Shown: one piece after another, positions 16,381 to 23,815 of the stretch
How positions within the stretch are numbered: the stretch's first letter is position 1
How the letters are laid out: each line of letters opens with the position of its first letter
NCBI RefSeq assembly: GCF_003258295.1
Contig: NZ_QKYN01000117.1
Span: forward strand, 1 to 64,000
Reading direction: 5' to 3'
DNA: 64,000 nucleotides
DNA from: Streptacidiphilus pinicola
GTDB taxonomy: Bacteria; Actinomycetota; Actinomycetes; Streptomycetales; Streptomycetaceae
Made by a program: the position numbers and the translations under genes
The notes under the pieces: generated by a model
The model's input: the letters and a program-made list of their open reading frames with translations, nothing else
What the model was told of the DNA's origin: nothing
Database searches by the model: none

Positions 16381-17211
16381 GTGACGAGCCAGCTGTCGAT
16401 CGGGGACTTCTCCCGCGCCACCCACTTCACCGTCAAGACCTTGCGGCACTACCACGACATCGGAGTGCTGGCGCCGGCGGAGGTCGATCCGCAGACGGGG
16501 TACCGGCGTTACGGCGTCGACCAGATCCCGACCGCGCAGGTCGTGCGCCGGTTCCGGGACCTCGGGATGCCCCTGGAGGAGGTCAAGGCGGTGCTGGCCG
16601 CGTCGGACGCGGACGACCGCAACCGGCACATCGGCGCGCACCTGAGCCGGCTGGAGGAGGAGCTCGGCCGGACCCAGCTCGCGGTGTCCTCGCTGCGGGA
16701 CCTGCTGACGGGTCCGCCCGCCGACGTGCCCGCGGTCCAGCTGCGCAGCGTGCCGGCCGTCCGGGCCGCGGCGGTCTCGGCGACGGTGGACTCGCAGGAC
16801 TGCCGGGCGTGGAGCGAGGGCGCGCTGGGGGAGCTGTACGCGACCCTGGCCGGGCAGGGGCTGCGCGAGACCGGGCCCGCCTGCGGGCTCTTCGACGACG
16901 ACATGTTCACCCGGCACCGCGGCGTGGCGACCGTGTTCGTGCCGTGCGACGGCCCGGTCCGGCCCATCGGCCGGGTCGGGCCGTCGGTGCTCCCGGCCGC
17001 GGAGCTGGCCGTGATCGGGCATCACGGCCGCCCGATCGAGGCCGACCGCAGCTACGGCGCGCTCGCCGGGTACGTAGCCCGGCACGCGCTCGCCGTCGAC
17101 GGGCCGGTACGCGAGGTCTACCTCGTCGGCCGCCGGGAGACGCCGGACGAGACCCGCTGGCACACCGAGATCTGCTGGCCCGTCTTCCGCCCGAGCGGCA
17201 GTGCCGGCTAA
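16381..17211 (+). CDS. MerR-family regulator with GyrI-like effector domain
   Basis: This 276-residue regulator has an N-terminal MerR winged helix-turn-helix (SIGDFSRATHFTVKTLRHYHDIGVL, then TGYRRY), a coiled linker (about residues 80-112, HLSRLEEELGRTQLAVSSL) and a C-terminal domain with the layout of GyrI-like/BmrR effector domains that bind hydrophobic ligands. There is no Shine-Dalgarno; the GTG sits 7 bp after a -10-like element. The divergent SnoaL-like gene is the nearest candidate target. The last 4 bp overlap the convergent MarR gene. Confidence 0.9.
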   Translation: MTSQLSIGDFSRATHFTVKTLRHYHDIGVLAPAEVDPQTGYRRYGVDQIPTAQVVRRFRDLGMPLEEVKAVLAASDADDRNRHIGAHLSRLEEELGRTQLAVSSLRDLLTGPPADVPAVQLRSVPAVRAAAVSATVDSQDCRAWSEGALGELYATLAGQGLRETGPACGLFDDDMFTRHRGVATVFVPCDGPVRPIGRVGPSVLPAAELAVIGHHGRPIEADRSYGALAGYVARHALAVDGPVREVYLVGRRETPDETRWHTEICWPVFRPSGSAG

Positions 17212-17729
17212 CCCCGGCCGCGCAGTTCGCGCAGGTGTTCCGCGATGGGGGCCAGGGCCTCGTACATGGAGGCGACCTGGTCCTCGTCGAAGCGGTCGAT
17301 GAAGTGCTCGCGGACGCTGCGCACGTGCTGCGGCGCGATGCGCCGCATCGTCTGCCAGCCCTGCTCGGTCAGCACCGCGAACAGGCCGCGGCGGTCGCCC
17401 GGGCAGGTGTCCCGGGCGACCAGGCCGGCCGCCTCCATGCGCGTGATCTGGTGCGAGAGGCGGCTCTTCGACTGGAGTGTGGCGACCGCAAGGTCGGTCA
17501 TCCGCATGCGGCGTTGCGGAGCCTCGGAGAGTTCGACCAGGATGGTGTAGTCGTTGTTCGAGAGCCCGTAGGGTTGCAGCTCACGCTCCAGTTGGTACAT
17601 CAGGAGCCGGCTGACCTCCAGGTGGGCTCGCCACAGACGCTGCTCCTCCGCGGTGAGCCACGGGGCGTCGTCCTGCGGGCCCTTGGTGGGGGACTCGGAG
17701 AGGACGGCCGGGGCGGTGGTGGTGTCCAT
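17208..17729 (-). CDS. MarR-family transcriptional regulator
   Basis: This 173-residue winged helix-turn-helix repressor shows the MarR core: LERELQPYGLSNNDYTILVEL, recognition region MTDLAVATLQSKSRLSHQITRMEAAGLV, then the wing DRRGLFAVLTEQG. A 22-bp dyad lies 23 bp upstream of its start, pointing to autoregulation. It starts at an ATG at 17729; a second possible ATG lies at 17741. The only other gene whose end touches the operator is the DUF2127 gene upstream. Confidence 0.9.
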   Translation of the reverse strand: MDTTTAPAVLSESPTKGPQDDAPWLTAEEQRLWRAHLEVSRLLMYQLERELQPYGLSNNDYTILVELSEAPQRRMRMTDLAVATLQSKSRLSHQITRMEAAGLVARDTCPGDRRGLFAVLTEQGWQTMRRIAPQHVRSVREHFIDRFDEDQVASMYEALAPIAEHLRELRGRG

Positions 17730-17751
17730 AGCCCTGATCATACGTCGTTTA

Positions 17752-17773
17752 GTTGAAAATTGTACTATTCAAC
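17752..17773. promoter_or_regulatory. MarR-type operator
   Basis: A dyad of GTTGAA and TTCAAC separated by 10 bp. On the minus strand it covers a TACAAT -10-like hexamer (17765 down to 17760) that would drive the MarR gene. TTGAA-N-TTCAA dyads are typical of MarR-family operators. It overlaps the last codons of the DUF2127 gene. Confidence 0.6.
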
Positions 17774-18661
17774 GATCCTCGAAGGCTGATCCACGGCCCC
17801 GCCCCGCTGCGGTGCCACCCGATCGAGTGGCACTGTCCGGTGGACATTCGCCAGCGCTCCGGCCGCACCCTCGGCCACCTGGGCCTCCCGCTCCCGGAGC
17901 GAGGCCTGGTGTGCCGCCGCCTCCACCTCCAGCAGCGAGGCGCCGTGCCGCTCCGCCTCGAACGCCTTCGCGCCGCCCCGCAGGCCGAAGAGGCGCTTGG
18001 CCAGCAGGATGTAGAGGACGGCCAGCACGTTCAGCGCCAGCGTGCCGATCTTGAACCCGCTCACCTTGTGCGTCAGCTCGATGATCTCCAGCGGCAGGAA
18101 CGCGGCCGTCGCCACGACCGTCAGGTACTCCGCCCAGCGCTTGGCCGCCCACAGGCCGAAGGCCTCGACGATCTCGATCAAGGCGTAGGCGACCAGGGCC
18201 ACCGCGGTGATCAGCAGGGTGCTGTGCTTGTACTGGAAGGTCTTCTGTATCGAGTCGACGACCGCCGAGTGGTCCAGGTCGAAGCCGTAGTGCTGGGCGA
18301 TCGGGCGGAAGAGCGTCAGGTCGTCGTTGAACAGCTGCTGCACCGAGGTCTGGCTGTTGCTGAACTTCCAGACCGCCCAGGCCACCAGCACGATGAAGAC
18401 GCCGCGCACCAGCCGCTCGACGGCCAGGAAGCGCAGGATGAACAGGTCCCGCAGGGCCTTGCCGCGCGGAACGTAGGGGGCGTCGGCGGCCTGGCCGGCG
18501 CCGTGCGGGGCGCCGATCGCGAAGTCCCCGCAGCGCAGGCACCGCCAGGCCTCGCCCACCGCCGTCGCCACGTGCAACCGGTCCCGCAGTTCGGGCTCGG
18601 TCGGTGCGTAGGTGATGTGGCCCTTGCGGGCGCAGTGTCGGCGGTCCCAGTCCCTCGTCAT
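17765..18661 (-). CDS. DUF2127 membrane protein
   Basis: This 298-residue protein belongs to DUF2127. It starts with a short cysteine-containing segment (WDRRHCARKGH and, later, CLRCGDFA), which could bind zinc, then has about four hydrophobic segments: VRGVFIVLVAWAVWKF, STLLITAVALVAYALIEIVEA, a span around YLTVVATAAFLPLEII, and TLALNVLAVLYILLA. A charged helical C-terminus follows. I chose the second ATG (18661) because it is 8 bp after a TATTCT -10-like hexamer, implying a leaderless message; the ATG at 18667 has no ribosome-binding site. Function is unknown. Confidence 0.8.
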   Translation of the reverse strand: MTRDWDRRHCARKGHITYAPTEPELRDRLHVATAVGEAWRCLRCGDFAIGAPHGAGQAADAPYVPRGKALRDLFILRFLAVERLVRGVFIVLVAWAVWKFSNSQTSVQQLFNDDLTLFRPIAQHYGFDLDHSAVVDSIQKTFQYKHSTLLITAVALVAYALIEIVEAFGLWAAKRWAEYLTVVATAAFLPLEIIELTHKVSGFKIGTLALNVLAVLYILLAKRLFGLRGGAKAFEAERHGASLLEVEAAAHQASLREREAQVAEGAAGALANVHRTVPLDRVAPQRGGAVDQPSRIVE

Positions 18662-18696
18662 GGCCATGGAGAATAGCCCGCTTCGGGCGGGAATTA

Positions 18697-18718
18697 CCGG
18701 TCAGTCATACTGAACCGG
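18697..18718. promoter_or_regulatory. Dyad between DUF2127 and DUF3817 genes
   Basis: CCGGTCAGT and ACTGAACCGG face each other around CAT, with one unpaired base. It lies in the 98-bp divergent region and could regulate both genes. Weak evidence only. Confidence 0.3.
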
Positions 18719-18759
18719 CGCCCTTGGCGCGAGATTGCGACATTTCCGAGAGGTTCGTA

Positions 18760-19068
18760 GTGAAGACCACCGCCGTCCACCGCCTTCGTCTGGTCTCCAT
18801 GCCGGAGGGCGTCTCCTTCGTACTGCTGCTCGTCTGCACCTACCTGAAGTACAACTCGGACTTCAACGCGGTGCCGGTGCTGGGCCCGCTGCACGGCTGC
18901 CTCTTCATCGCGTACGCGATCTTCGCGCTGCTGGCCTGGCGCGAGCAGGGCTGGAGCTTCGGCCGCTTCGCCTGGGTGATGGCGCTGTCGGTGATCCCCT
19001 TCGGCGGCCTGTACGCCGAGCGGCTGCTGGCCCGCGAGGAGCGGGAGACCGCGCCCACCATGGCGTGA
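18760..19068 (+). CDS. DUF3817 small membrane protein (first copy)
   Basis: This 102-residue protein has three hydrophobic segments: MPEGVSFVLLLVCTYLKY, GPLHGCLFIAYAIFALLAW and FAWVMALSVIPFGGLYAERL. The GPLHG and GGLYAERL motifs mark DUF3817. The GTG at 18760 follows GAGAGG; the frame runs open to 18724. A paralogue lies 0.9 kb downstream with a MarR gene in between, an arrangement that suggests common control. No biochemical role is known to me. Confidence 0.85.
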   Translation: MKTTAVHRLRLVSMPEGVSFVLLLVCTYLKYNSDFNAVPVLGPLHGCLFIAYAIFALLAWREQGWSFGRFAWVMALSVIPFGGLYAERLLAREERETAPTMA

Positions 19069-19111
19069 GACGGCTGGTCGCACACTCCTGACCAAGCGGT
19101 ACGGTGTCAGC

Positions 19112-19639
19112 GTGCCGAAGCCGCTGAGCCTGTCCTTCGACCCCATCGAACGCGCCGACGAACTGTGGGCGCGGCGCTGGGGCGCGGTTCCGTCCATGGC
19201 GGCGATCACGTCGGTGATGCGGGCGCAGCAGATCCTGCTGGCGCAGGTCGACGCGGTGGTCAAGCCGTACAAGCTGACCTTCGCCCGCTACGAGGCACTG
19301 GTGCTGCTCACCTTCAGCAAGGCCGGCGAGCTGCCGTTGTCCAAGATCGGGCAGCGGCTCATGGTCCACCCGACCAGCGTCACCAACACCGTCGACCGCC
19401 TGGAGGCGGCCGGTCTGGTCACCCGCCGCCCGAACCCGCTGGACGGCCGAGGCGTACTGGCCGCGATCACGCCCAAGGGGCGGGACGTGGTCGAGGCGGC
19501 CACCCGGGACCTGATGGCCATGGACTTCGGCCTGACCGGCTACGACGCCGAGGGCTGCAAGCAGCTGTTCGAGATGCTGCGCCCGCTGCGGATAGCCGCA
19601 GGGGACTTCGAGGACTCCCAGGAGTCCGGGGCGGTGTGA
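19112..19639 (+). CDS. MarR-family regulator between two DUF3817 genes
   Basis: This 175-residue MarR-family protein has an extended N-terminus (FDPIERADELWARRWG) before the winged helix-turn-helix: KLTFARYEALVLLTFSKAGELPLSKIGQRLMVHPTSVTN for the DNA-binding helices and NPLDGRGVLAAITPKG for the wing. A -10-like TACGGT (19100-19105) ends 6 bp before the GTG, so the message may be leaderless. The flanking DUF3817 genes are the obvious candidate targets. Confidence 0.9.
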   Translation: MPKPLSLSFDPIERADELWARRWGAVPSMAAITSVMRAQQILLAQVDAVVKPYKLTFARYEALVLLTFSKAGELPLSKIGQRLMVHPTSVTNTVDRLEAAGLVTRRPNPLDGRGVLAAITPKGRDVVEAATRDLMAMDFGLTGYDAEGCKQLFEMLRPLRIAAGDFEDSQESGAV

Positions 19640-19667
19640 GAGATCGACTTTTGCCGGTCTACTCTCG

Positions 19668-20021
19668 ATGACTATGAACAAGTCCAACCCCACCTCCCTG
19701 CTCACGGCCTACCGTGCACTGGCGTACGTGACCGGCGTGGGCCTGGTCCTGCTCTGCGTCGCCTGCATCGCCGCCTACGGCTTCGGCGCCACCCACACGC
19801 CGGTGATGATCATCGGTACCCTGCACGGCTGGCTGTACATGGCCTACGTCGTCGTCGCCTTCGTCCTCGGCATGAAGCTCGAGTGGCCGATGGGCAAGAT
19901 CGTCTGGACGGTCCTCGCCGGGACCATCCCCACCGCCGTCTTCTTCGTCGAGCGCCGTGTCGTGCGTGAGATGAAGGCCCAGCTCGCCGCCCAGGAGCAG
20001 GACCGGTTGGTCAGCGCCTGA
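19668..20021 (+). CDS. DUF3817 small membrane protein (second copy)
   Basis: This 117-residue paralogue of the protein at 18760 has three hydrophobic segments: LAYVTGVGLVLLCVACIAAYGFG, GTLHGWLYMAYVVVAFVLGM and IVWTVLAGTIPTAVFFVERRV. GTLHG and ERRV match the DUF3817 motifs. It begins 28 bp after the MarR gene, so the two are probably co-transcribed. Either ATG (19668 or 19674) could start it. A hairpin terminator follows. Confidence 0.85.
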   Translation: MTMNKSNPTSLLTAYRALAYVTGVGLVLLCVACIAAYGFGATHTPVMIIGTLHGWLYMAYVVVAFVLGMKLEWPMGKIVWTVLAGTIPTAVFFVERRVVREMKAQLAAQEQDRLVSA

Positions 20022-20040
20022 GCGCTCCTTCCTCCTCTGT

Positions 20041-20069
20041 CGCCCCACGGTTCACCGGACCGTGGGGCG
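20041..20069 (+). terminator. Hairpin terminator after DUF3817 gene
   Basis: Perfect 10-bp arms CGCCCCACGG and CCGTGGGGCG with a 9-base loop, starting 20 bp after the stop codon. Confidence 0.7.
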
Positions 20070-20087
20070 CTGTGCGCCATGTCTCCA

Positions 20088-20136
20088 TCGACAGGTAGTA
20101 GGACGTCCGAGTAAATTGAGGTACTAGGACGTCCGA
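20088..20136 (+). promoter_or_regulatory. icmA promoter with twin operator-like repeats
   Basis: A housekeeping-like promoter: -35 TCGACA (20088-20093), 18-bp spacer, -10 TAAATT (20112-20117). Two 15-bp direct repeats, TAGTAGGACGTCCGA (20096-20110) and TACTAGGACGTCCGA (20122-20136), start 26 bp apart. The first fills the spacer and the second covers the predicted transcription start. Each holds the 8-bp palindrome GGACGTCC. This layout fits a repressor. Confidence 0.6.
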
Positions 20137-20163
20137 ACATCTGAAGGGCAGGGGCCACCACCG

Positions 20164-21867
20164 ATGGACGCAGAGCAGATGGATGCCGCTCGGGAGCGGT
20201 GGCAGCAGCGCTACGACGCCTCCCGCAAGCGGGACGCGGACTTCACCACGCTCTCCGGCGACGAGGTCGAGCCGGCGTACGGCCCGCCCGCGGGCACGAC
20301 CTACCCCGGCTTCGAGAACATCGGCTGGCCCGGCGAGTTCCCCTTCACCCGCGGCCTCTACCCGACCGGCTACCGCGGCCGCACCTGGACCATCCGCCAG
20401 TTCGCCGGCTTCGGCAACGCCGAGCAGACCAACGAGCGCTACCGGATGATCCTGGACGCGGGCGGCGGCGGCCTCTCCGTCGCCTTCGACATGCCGACGC
20501 TGATGGGCCGCGACTCCGACGACCCGCGCTCGCTCGGCGAGGTCGGCCACTGCGGCGTCGCCATCGACTCCGCCGCCGACATGGAGGTGCTCTTCCGCGG
20601 CCTGCCGCTGGCGGACGTCACCACCTCGATGACGATCTCCGGCCCGGCCGTCCCGGTCTTCTGCATGTATCTCGTCGCCGCCGAGCGCCAGGGCGTCGAC
20701 CCGGGCGTGCTCAACGGCACGCTGCAGACGGACATCTTCAAGGAGTACATCGCGCAGAAGGAGTGGCTCTTCGCCCCCGAGCCCCACCTGCGCCTGATCG
20801 GCGACCTGATGGAGTACTGCGCCGCGAACATCCCGGCGTACAAGCCCCTCTCGGTCTCCGGCTACCACATCCGCGAGGCGGGTGCGACGGCCGCGCAGGA
20901 GCTGGCCTTCACCCTGGCCGACGGCTTCGGCTACGTGGAGCTGGGCCTGTCGCGCGGGCTGGACGTGGACGTCTTCGCCCCCGGCCTCTCCTTCTTCTTC
21001 GACGCGCACCTCGACTTCTTCGAGGAGATCGCCAAGTTCCGTGCCGCGCGCCGGATCTGGGCCAAGCGCCTGCGCGACGTCTACGGCGCCAAGACCGAGA
21101 AGGCGCAGTGGCTGCGCTTCCACACCCAGACGGCGGGCGTCTCGCTGACGGCGCAGCAGCCGTACAACAACGTGGTGCGCACCGCCGTCGAGGCGCTCTC
21201 GGCGGTGCTGGGCGGCACCAACTCGCTGCACACCAACGCGCTCGACGAGACCCTCGCCCTGCCGAGCGAGCAGGCGGCGGAGATCGCGCTGCGCACCCAG
21301 CAGGTGCTGATGGAGGAGACCGGCGTCGCCAACGTCGCGGACCCGCTGGGCGGTTCCTGGTACGTCGAGGCGCTGACCGACCGGATCGAGGCCCAGGCCG
21401 AGGCGATCTTCCAGAAGATCCTGGACATGGGCGCGGCCGCGGTCGGCGCGGGCAAGCAGCACCCGATCGGCCCGATGACCTCCGGCATCCTGCGCGGCAT
21501 CGAGAACGGCTGGTTCACCGGCGAGACCGCGGAGGCGGCCTTCCAGTACCAGACCTCGCTGGAGAAGGGGGACAAGCGCGTCGTCGGCGTCAACACGGCG
21601 ACCGGCTCGGTGACCCCGCCGCTGGAGATCCTCCGGGTCAGCCACGAGGTCGAGCGCGAGCAGGTCCGCGTCCTCGCCGACCGCAAGGCCTCCCGCGACG
21701 AGGCGGCCGTCAAGGCCGGCCTCGACGCCATGCTCGCCGCCGCCCGCGCGGGCGAGAACATGATCCCCCCGATGCTCGACGCCGTCCGCGCCGAGGCCAC
21801 CCTGGGCGAGATCTGCGACGTCCTGCGCGACGAGTGGGGCGTCTACGTGGAGCCGGCCGGCTTCTGA
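20164..21867 (+). CDS. icmA: Isobutyryl-CoA mutase, large subunit
   Basis: IcmA is the catalytic subunit of coenzyme B12-dependent isobutyryl-CoA mutase, converting isobutyryl-CoA to n-butyryl-CoA, which links valine breakdown to butyrate and ethylmalonyl units. The 567-residue protein has only the TIM-barrel half; the B12-binding small subunit must be encoded elsewhere. Residues that separate isobutyryl- from methylmalonyl-CoA mutases are in the isobutyryl state: F80 (TIRQFAGF; Tyr in methylmalonyl-CoA mutase) and Q198 (EYIAQKEW; Arg there). The start ATG follows GGGCAGGGG about 12 bp upstream. The nearby meaB product is a likely chaperone. Confidence 0.92.
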   Translation: MDAEQMDAARERWQQRYDASRKRDADFTTLSGDEVEPAYGPPAGTTYPGFENIGWPGEFPFTRGLYPTGYRGRTWTIRQFAGFGNAEQTNERYRMILDAGGGGLSVAFDMPTLMGRDSDDPRSLGEVGHCGVAIDSAADMEVLFRGLPLADVTTSMTISGPAVPVFCMYLVAAERQGVDPGVLNGTLQTDIFKEYIAQKEWLFAPEPHLRLIGDLMEYCAANIPAYKPLSVSGYHIREAGATAAQELAFTLADGFGYVELGLSRGLDVDVFAPGLSFFFDAHLDFFEEIAKFRAARRIWAKRLRDVYGAKTEKAQWLRFHTQTAGVSLTAQQPYNNVVRTAVEALSAVLGGTNSLHTNALDETLALPSEQAAEIALRTQQVLMEETGVANVADPLGGSWYVEALTDRIEAQAEAIFQKILDMGAAAVGAGKQHPIGPMTSGILRGIENGWFTGETAEAAFQYQTSLEKGDKRVVGVNTATGSVTPPLEILRVSHEVEREQVRVLADRKASRDEAAVKAGLDAMLAAARAGENMIPPMLDAVRAEATLGEICDVLRDEWGVYVEPAGF

Positions 21868-21895
21868 GCCGGAGCAGCCGGGCTGATGCGGTGAA

Positions 21896-21933
21896 GGGCG
21901 GGGATCGTGGGTGGAAGCCCACGATCCCCGCCC
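21896..21933. terminator. Strong bidirectional hairpin terminator
   Basis: Perfect 16-bp arms, GGGCGGGGATCGTGGG and CCCACGATCCCCGCCC, around a 6-base loop between the convergent icmA and 21946-22809 genes. Confidence 0.88.
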
Positions 21934-21945
21934 TTCGGGCTTCCG

Positions 21946-22809
21946 TCAGCCCGGCTGATCGCGCCAGGGGAGCGGCTGGGGGGCGCGTTGCCACCACCAG
22001 CCGCGCAAGGCCAGGTTGACGCGGGGCAGGTCCAACGCCTTGGCGAGGGAGGCTCCGCCGTCCTCCTGCGTCGCCGCACGGAAGGCGGCGTCGACCTCCT
22101 CCAAGGCGGCGAGCAGGAGCTCAGCGCCCGGGCCTGCCAGGAGCAGGCCGAGACGGTCGCGCACCTCCAGGTCCTCGCGGAAGTACGCGGCCGGGTACCA
22201 GCAGTCCGGCGGCCAGCCGGTCGTCATCCGGGCGACCAGCGACTCCCAGGCCCCCAGCTCGTTGCGAGCCCGGCGCAGGCCGTCGGGCAGCGGGTCCGGC
22301 AGCGCGAGGCCGTCGCTGACGGGGGTCGGCATCGGGTGCTCGCGGATCACCTCGGGCTGCGGGGCGACCCGCAGTTGCGGCATCTCGGGGACGGGATCGC
22401 CGACAGCGTCGATGACGTGACGCGGTGCCCCTTCCTCACCCGTGTCGTCGTCGACGTCGTAGAGGCGGGCCCGGGTCAGCAGCCCGCCGGGGGCCGCCAG
22501 CCAGTAGGCGCTGGGTGGGAAGGGCTGCGCGGGGCAGAGCACCGGCTGCCCCAGCGCCGCGGCCACGACACGGGCCAGCCCGGGCCCGTCGGGCAGGGAA
22601 CGGTCGTCCGCCTCGCAGACGACCTCCAGGCTCCACGTGACGTCGCCGCTCACGGGCTCGACAGTGCAGGCGACCAGCGTCTCCCAGTCGCGGTCTTCGT
22701 CATCTGCGGCCGAGACGTCGACATCGTTCGGCGCAGCCGCGAACGGCCGCGCGAGGGCGGCGCGCAGGTCGTCGCGGTCGAGGGGGCCGGTGAGAAGCAG
22801 GCTGTACAT
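21946..22809 (-). CDS. Hypothetical protein
   Basis: I do not recognise this 287-residue protein. It begins MYSLLLTGPLDRDDLRAALA and is acidic and soluble, without a signal peptide. Notable segments are SAADDEDRDWETLVACTVEP, a central GPGLARVVAAALGQPVLCPA and a C-terminal LALRGWWWQRAPQPLPWRDQ. Codon use is strongly GC-rich at third positions, as for real genes here. The frame stays open well upstream, but the ATG at 22809 follows GGATGTTCCCGTG and matches the change in composition. It may be co-transcribed with the TetR gene, 80 bp upstream. Confidence 0.65.
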   Translation of the reverse strand: MYSLLLTGPLDRDDLRAALARPFAAAPNDVDVSAADDEDRDWETLVACTVEPVSGDVTWSLEVVCEADDRSLPDGPGLARVVAAALGQPVLCPAQPFPPSAYWLAAPGGLLTRARLYDVDDDTGEEGAPRHVIDAVGDPVPEMPQLRVAPQPEVIREHPMPTPVSDGLALPDPLPDGLRRARNELGAWESLVARMTTGWPPDCWYPAAYFREDLEVRDRLGLLLAGPGAELLLAALEEVDAAFRAATQEDGGASLAKALDLPRVNLALRGWWWQRAPQPLPWRDQPG

Positions 22810-22889
22810 CACGGGAACATCCGTCGGCAGAGGTCGAGAGCGTTCTCGATGGCCTGAGGGTCTTTGACCGAGGGTCAGCCGGAGATGAT

Positions 22890-23513
22890 CTACGTGCCCG
22901 CGCCGATTCCCGCGAGCGGGGCCAGCAGCAGGGTGGCGAAGGAGCTGATCCAATCCGGGGTGGCCGGTTCGCCGCTGACCAGCATGCGGTGGACGACGGT
23001 GCCGGCGACGGTGTCGAAGATGATGTCGACCGCGGCGGAGGCGGTCTCCTCGCAGGTGTCGAGGGGGAGTTCGCCGCGGGACTGGGCCGCGGCGCGGCCG
23101 GCGAGGACGAGACGTTTCTGCGGCTCGATGATGGCCTCGCGGACGCGCCTGCGCAGCAGCGGGTCGCGGGTGGCCTCGGCGAAGAGGGCGAGCAGGGCGG
23201 CCTGGGTCTCCGGCGCGGAGAGGAGCGACGCGAACTGGGCGACCACGGCCTCGATATCGGCGCGCAGGCTGCCGAGGTCGGCCATCTCCAGTTCGTCCAG
23301 CTGTTCCGCGACCGCGGCGACCACGAGTTCGTTCTTGGAGGGCCAGCGCCGGTAGAGCGTGGTCTTGGCGACGCCGGCGCGGACGGCCACGTCGCCCATG
23401 GTCAGACCGCCCCAACCCAACTCCGCGAGCGCCTCGCGGGTCGCCGCGAGGATCGCGCCGTCCGCGTCGGCGTTGCGCGGGCGGCCCTTGCGGGGGCCGG
23501 ACGGTGGGGTCAC
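22890..23513 (-). CDS. TetR/AcrR-family regulator
   Basis: This 207-residue TetR-family repressor has an N-terminal helix-turn-helix: ILAATREALAELGWGGLTMGDVAVRAGVAKTTLYRRWPSK. The C-terminal ligand domain (about residues 75-207) contains LLALFAEATRDPLLRRRVREAIIEPQ, resembling the TetR C-terminal family with a helical dimer interface. I chose the GTG at 23513 because AAGGAG lies 8 bp before it. Nearby palindromes are candidate operators. Target genes are not obvious; the downstream gene at 21946-22809 is one candidate. Confidence 0.88.
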   Translation of the reverse strand: MTPPSGPRKGRPRNADADGAILAATREALAELGWGGLTMGDVAVRAGVAKTTLYRRWPSKNELVVAAVAEQLDELEMADLGSLRADIEAVVAQFASLLSAPETQAALLALFAEATRDPLLRRRVREAIIEPQKRLVLAGRAAAQSRGELPLDTCEETASAAVDIIFDTVAGTVVHRMLVSGEPATPDWISSFATLLLAPLAGIGAGT

Positions 23514-23815
23514 GTCTGCGGCTCCTTGTGTGACGGCTGGGTTAACGAAGGCTACTCGTCGGTACTCAGGAGGCCGAGACACGGTCGGGAAGAGTGGCGC
23601 AGCTCACCCGATTCCGGCTGCGCCGGGGTGGGGGGTGGATATACGCTACGACTCGTAGCGAAAGAGTGACAACCACGCTGCCGCGCGGATGGGGATCCGC
23701 GCTCGCTGACTTGCACGACCAGGCACCACCGCAGCACGGCCCCCGGAGTCCTGCATCCAACGGGACGGCGGGGGTATTGGTGCGAACGGACCGCGCGACG
23801 GGGGAGGATAGACGC
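23514..23815. promoter_or_regulatory. Divergent TetR / thioredoxin-like intergenic region with palindrome
   Basis: This 302-bp region separates two divergent genes. It holds a perfect 17-bp palindrome at 23644-23660: CGCTACGA, a central C, then TCGTAGCG. A looser relative, GCTACTCGTCGGTAC, lies near 23550, just upstream of the TetR gene. Both look like TetR operator halves. Nothing else is supported here. The plus-strand gene has the ribosome-binding site GGGGAGGA. Confidence 0.45.
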
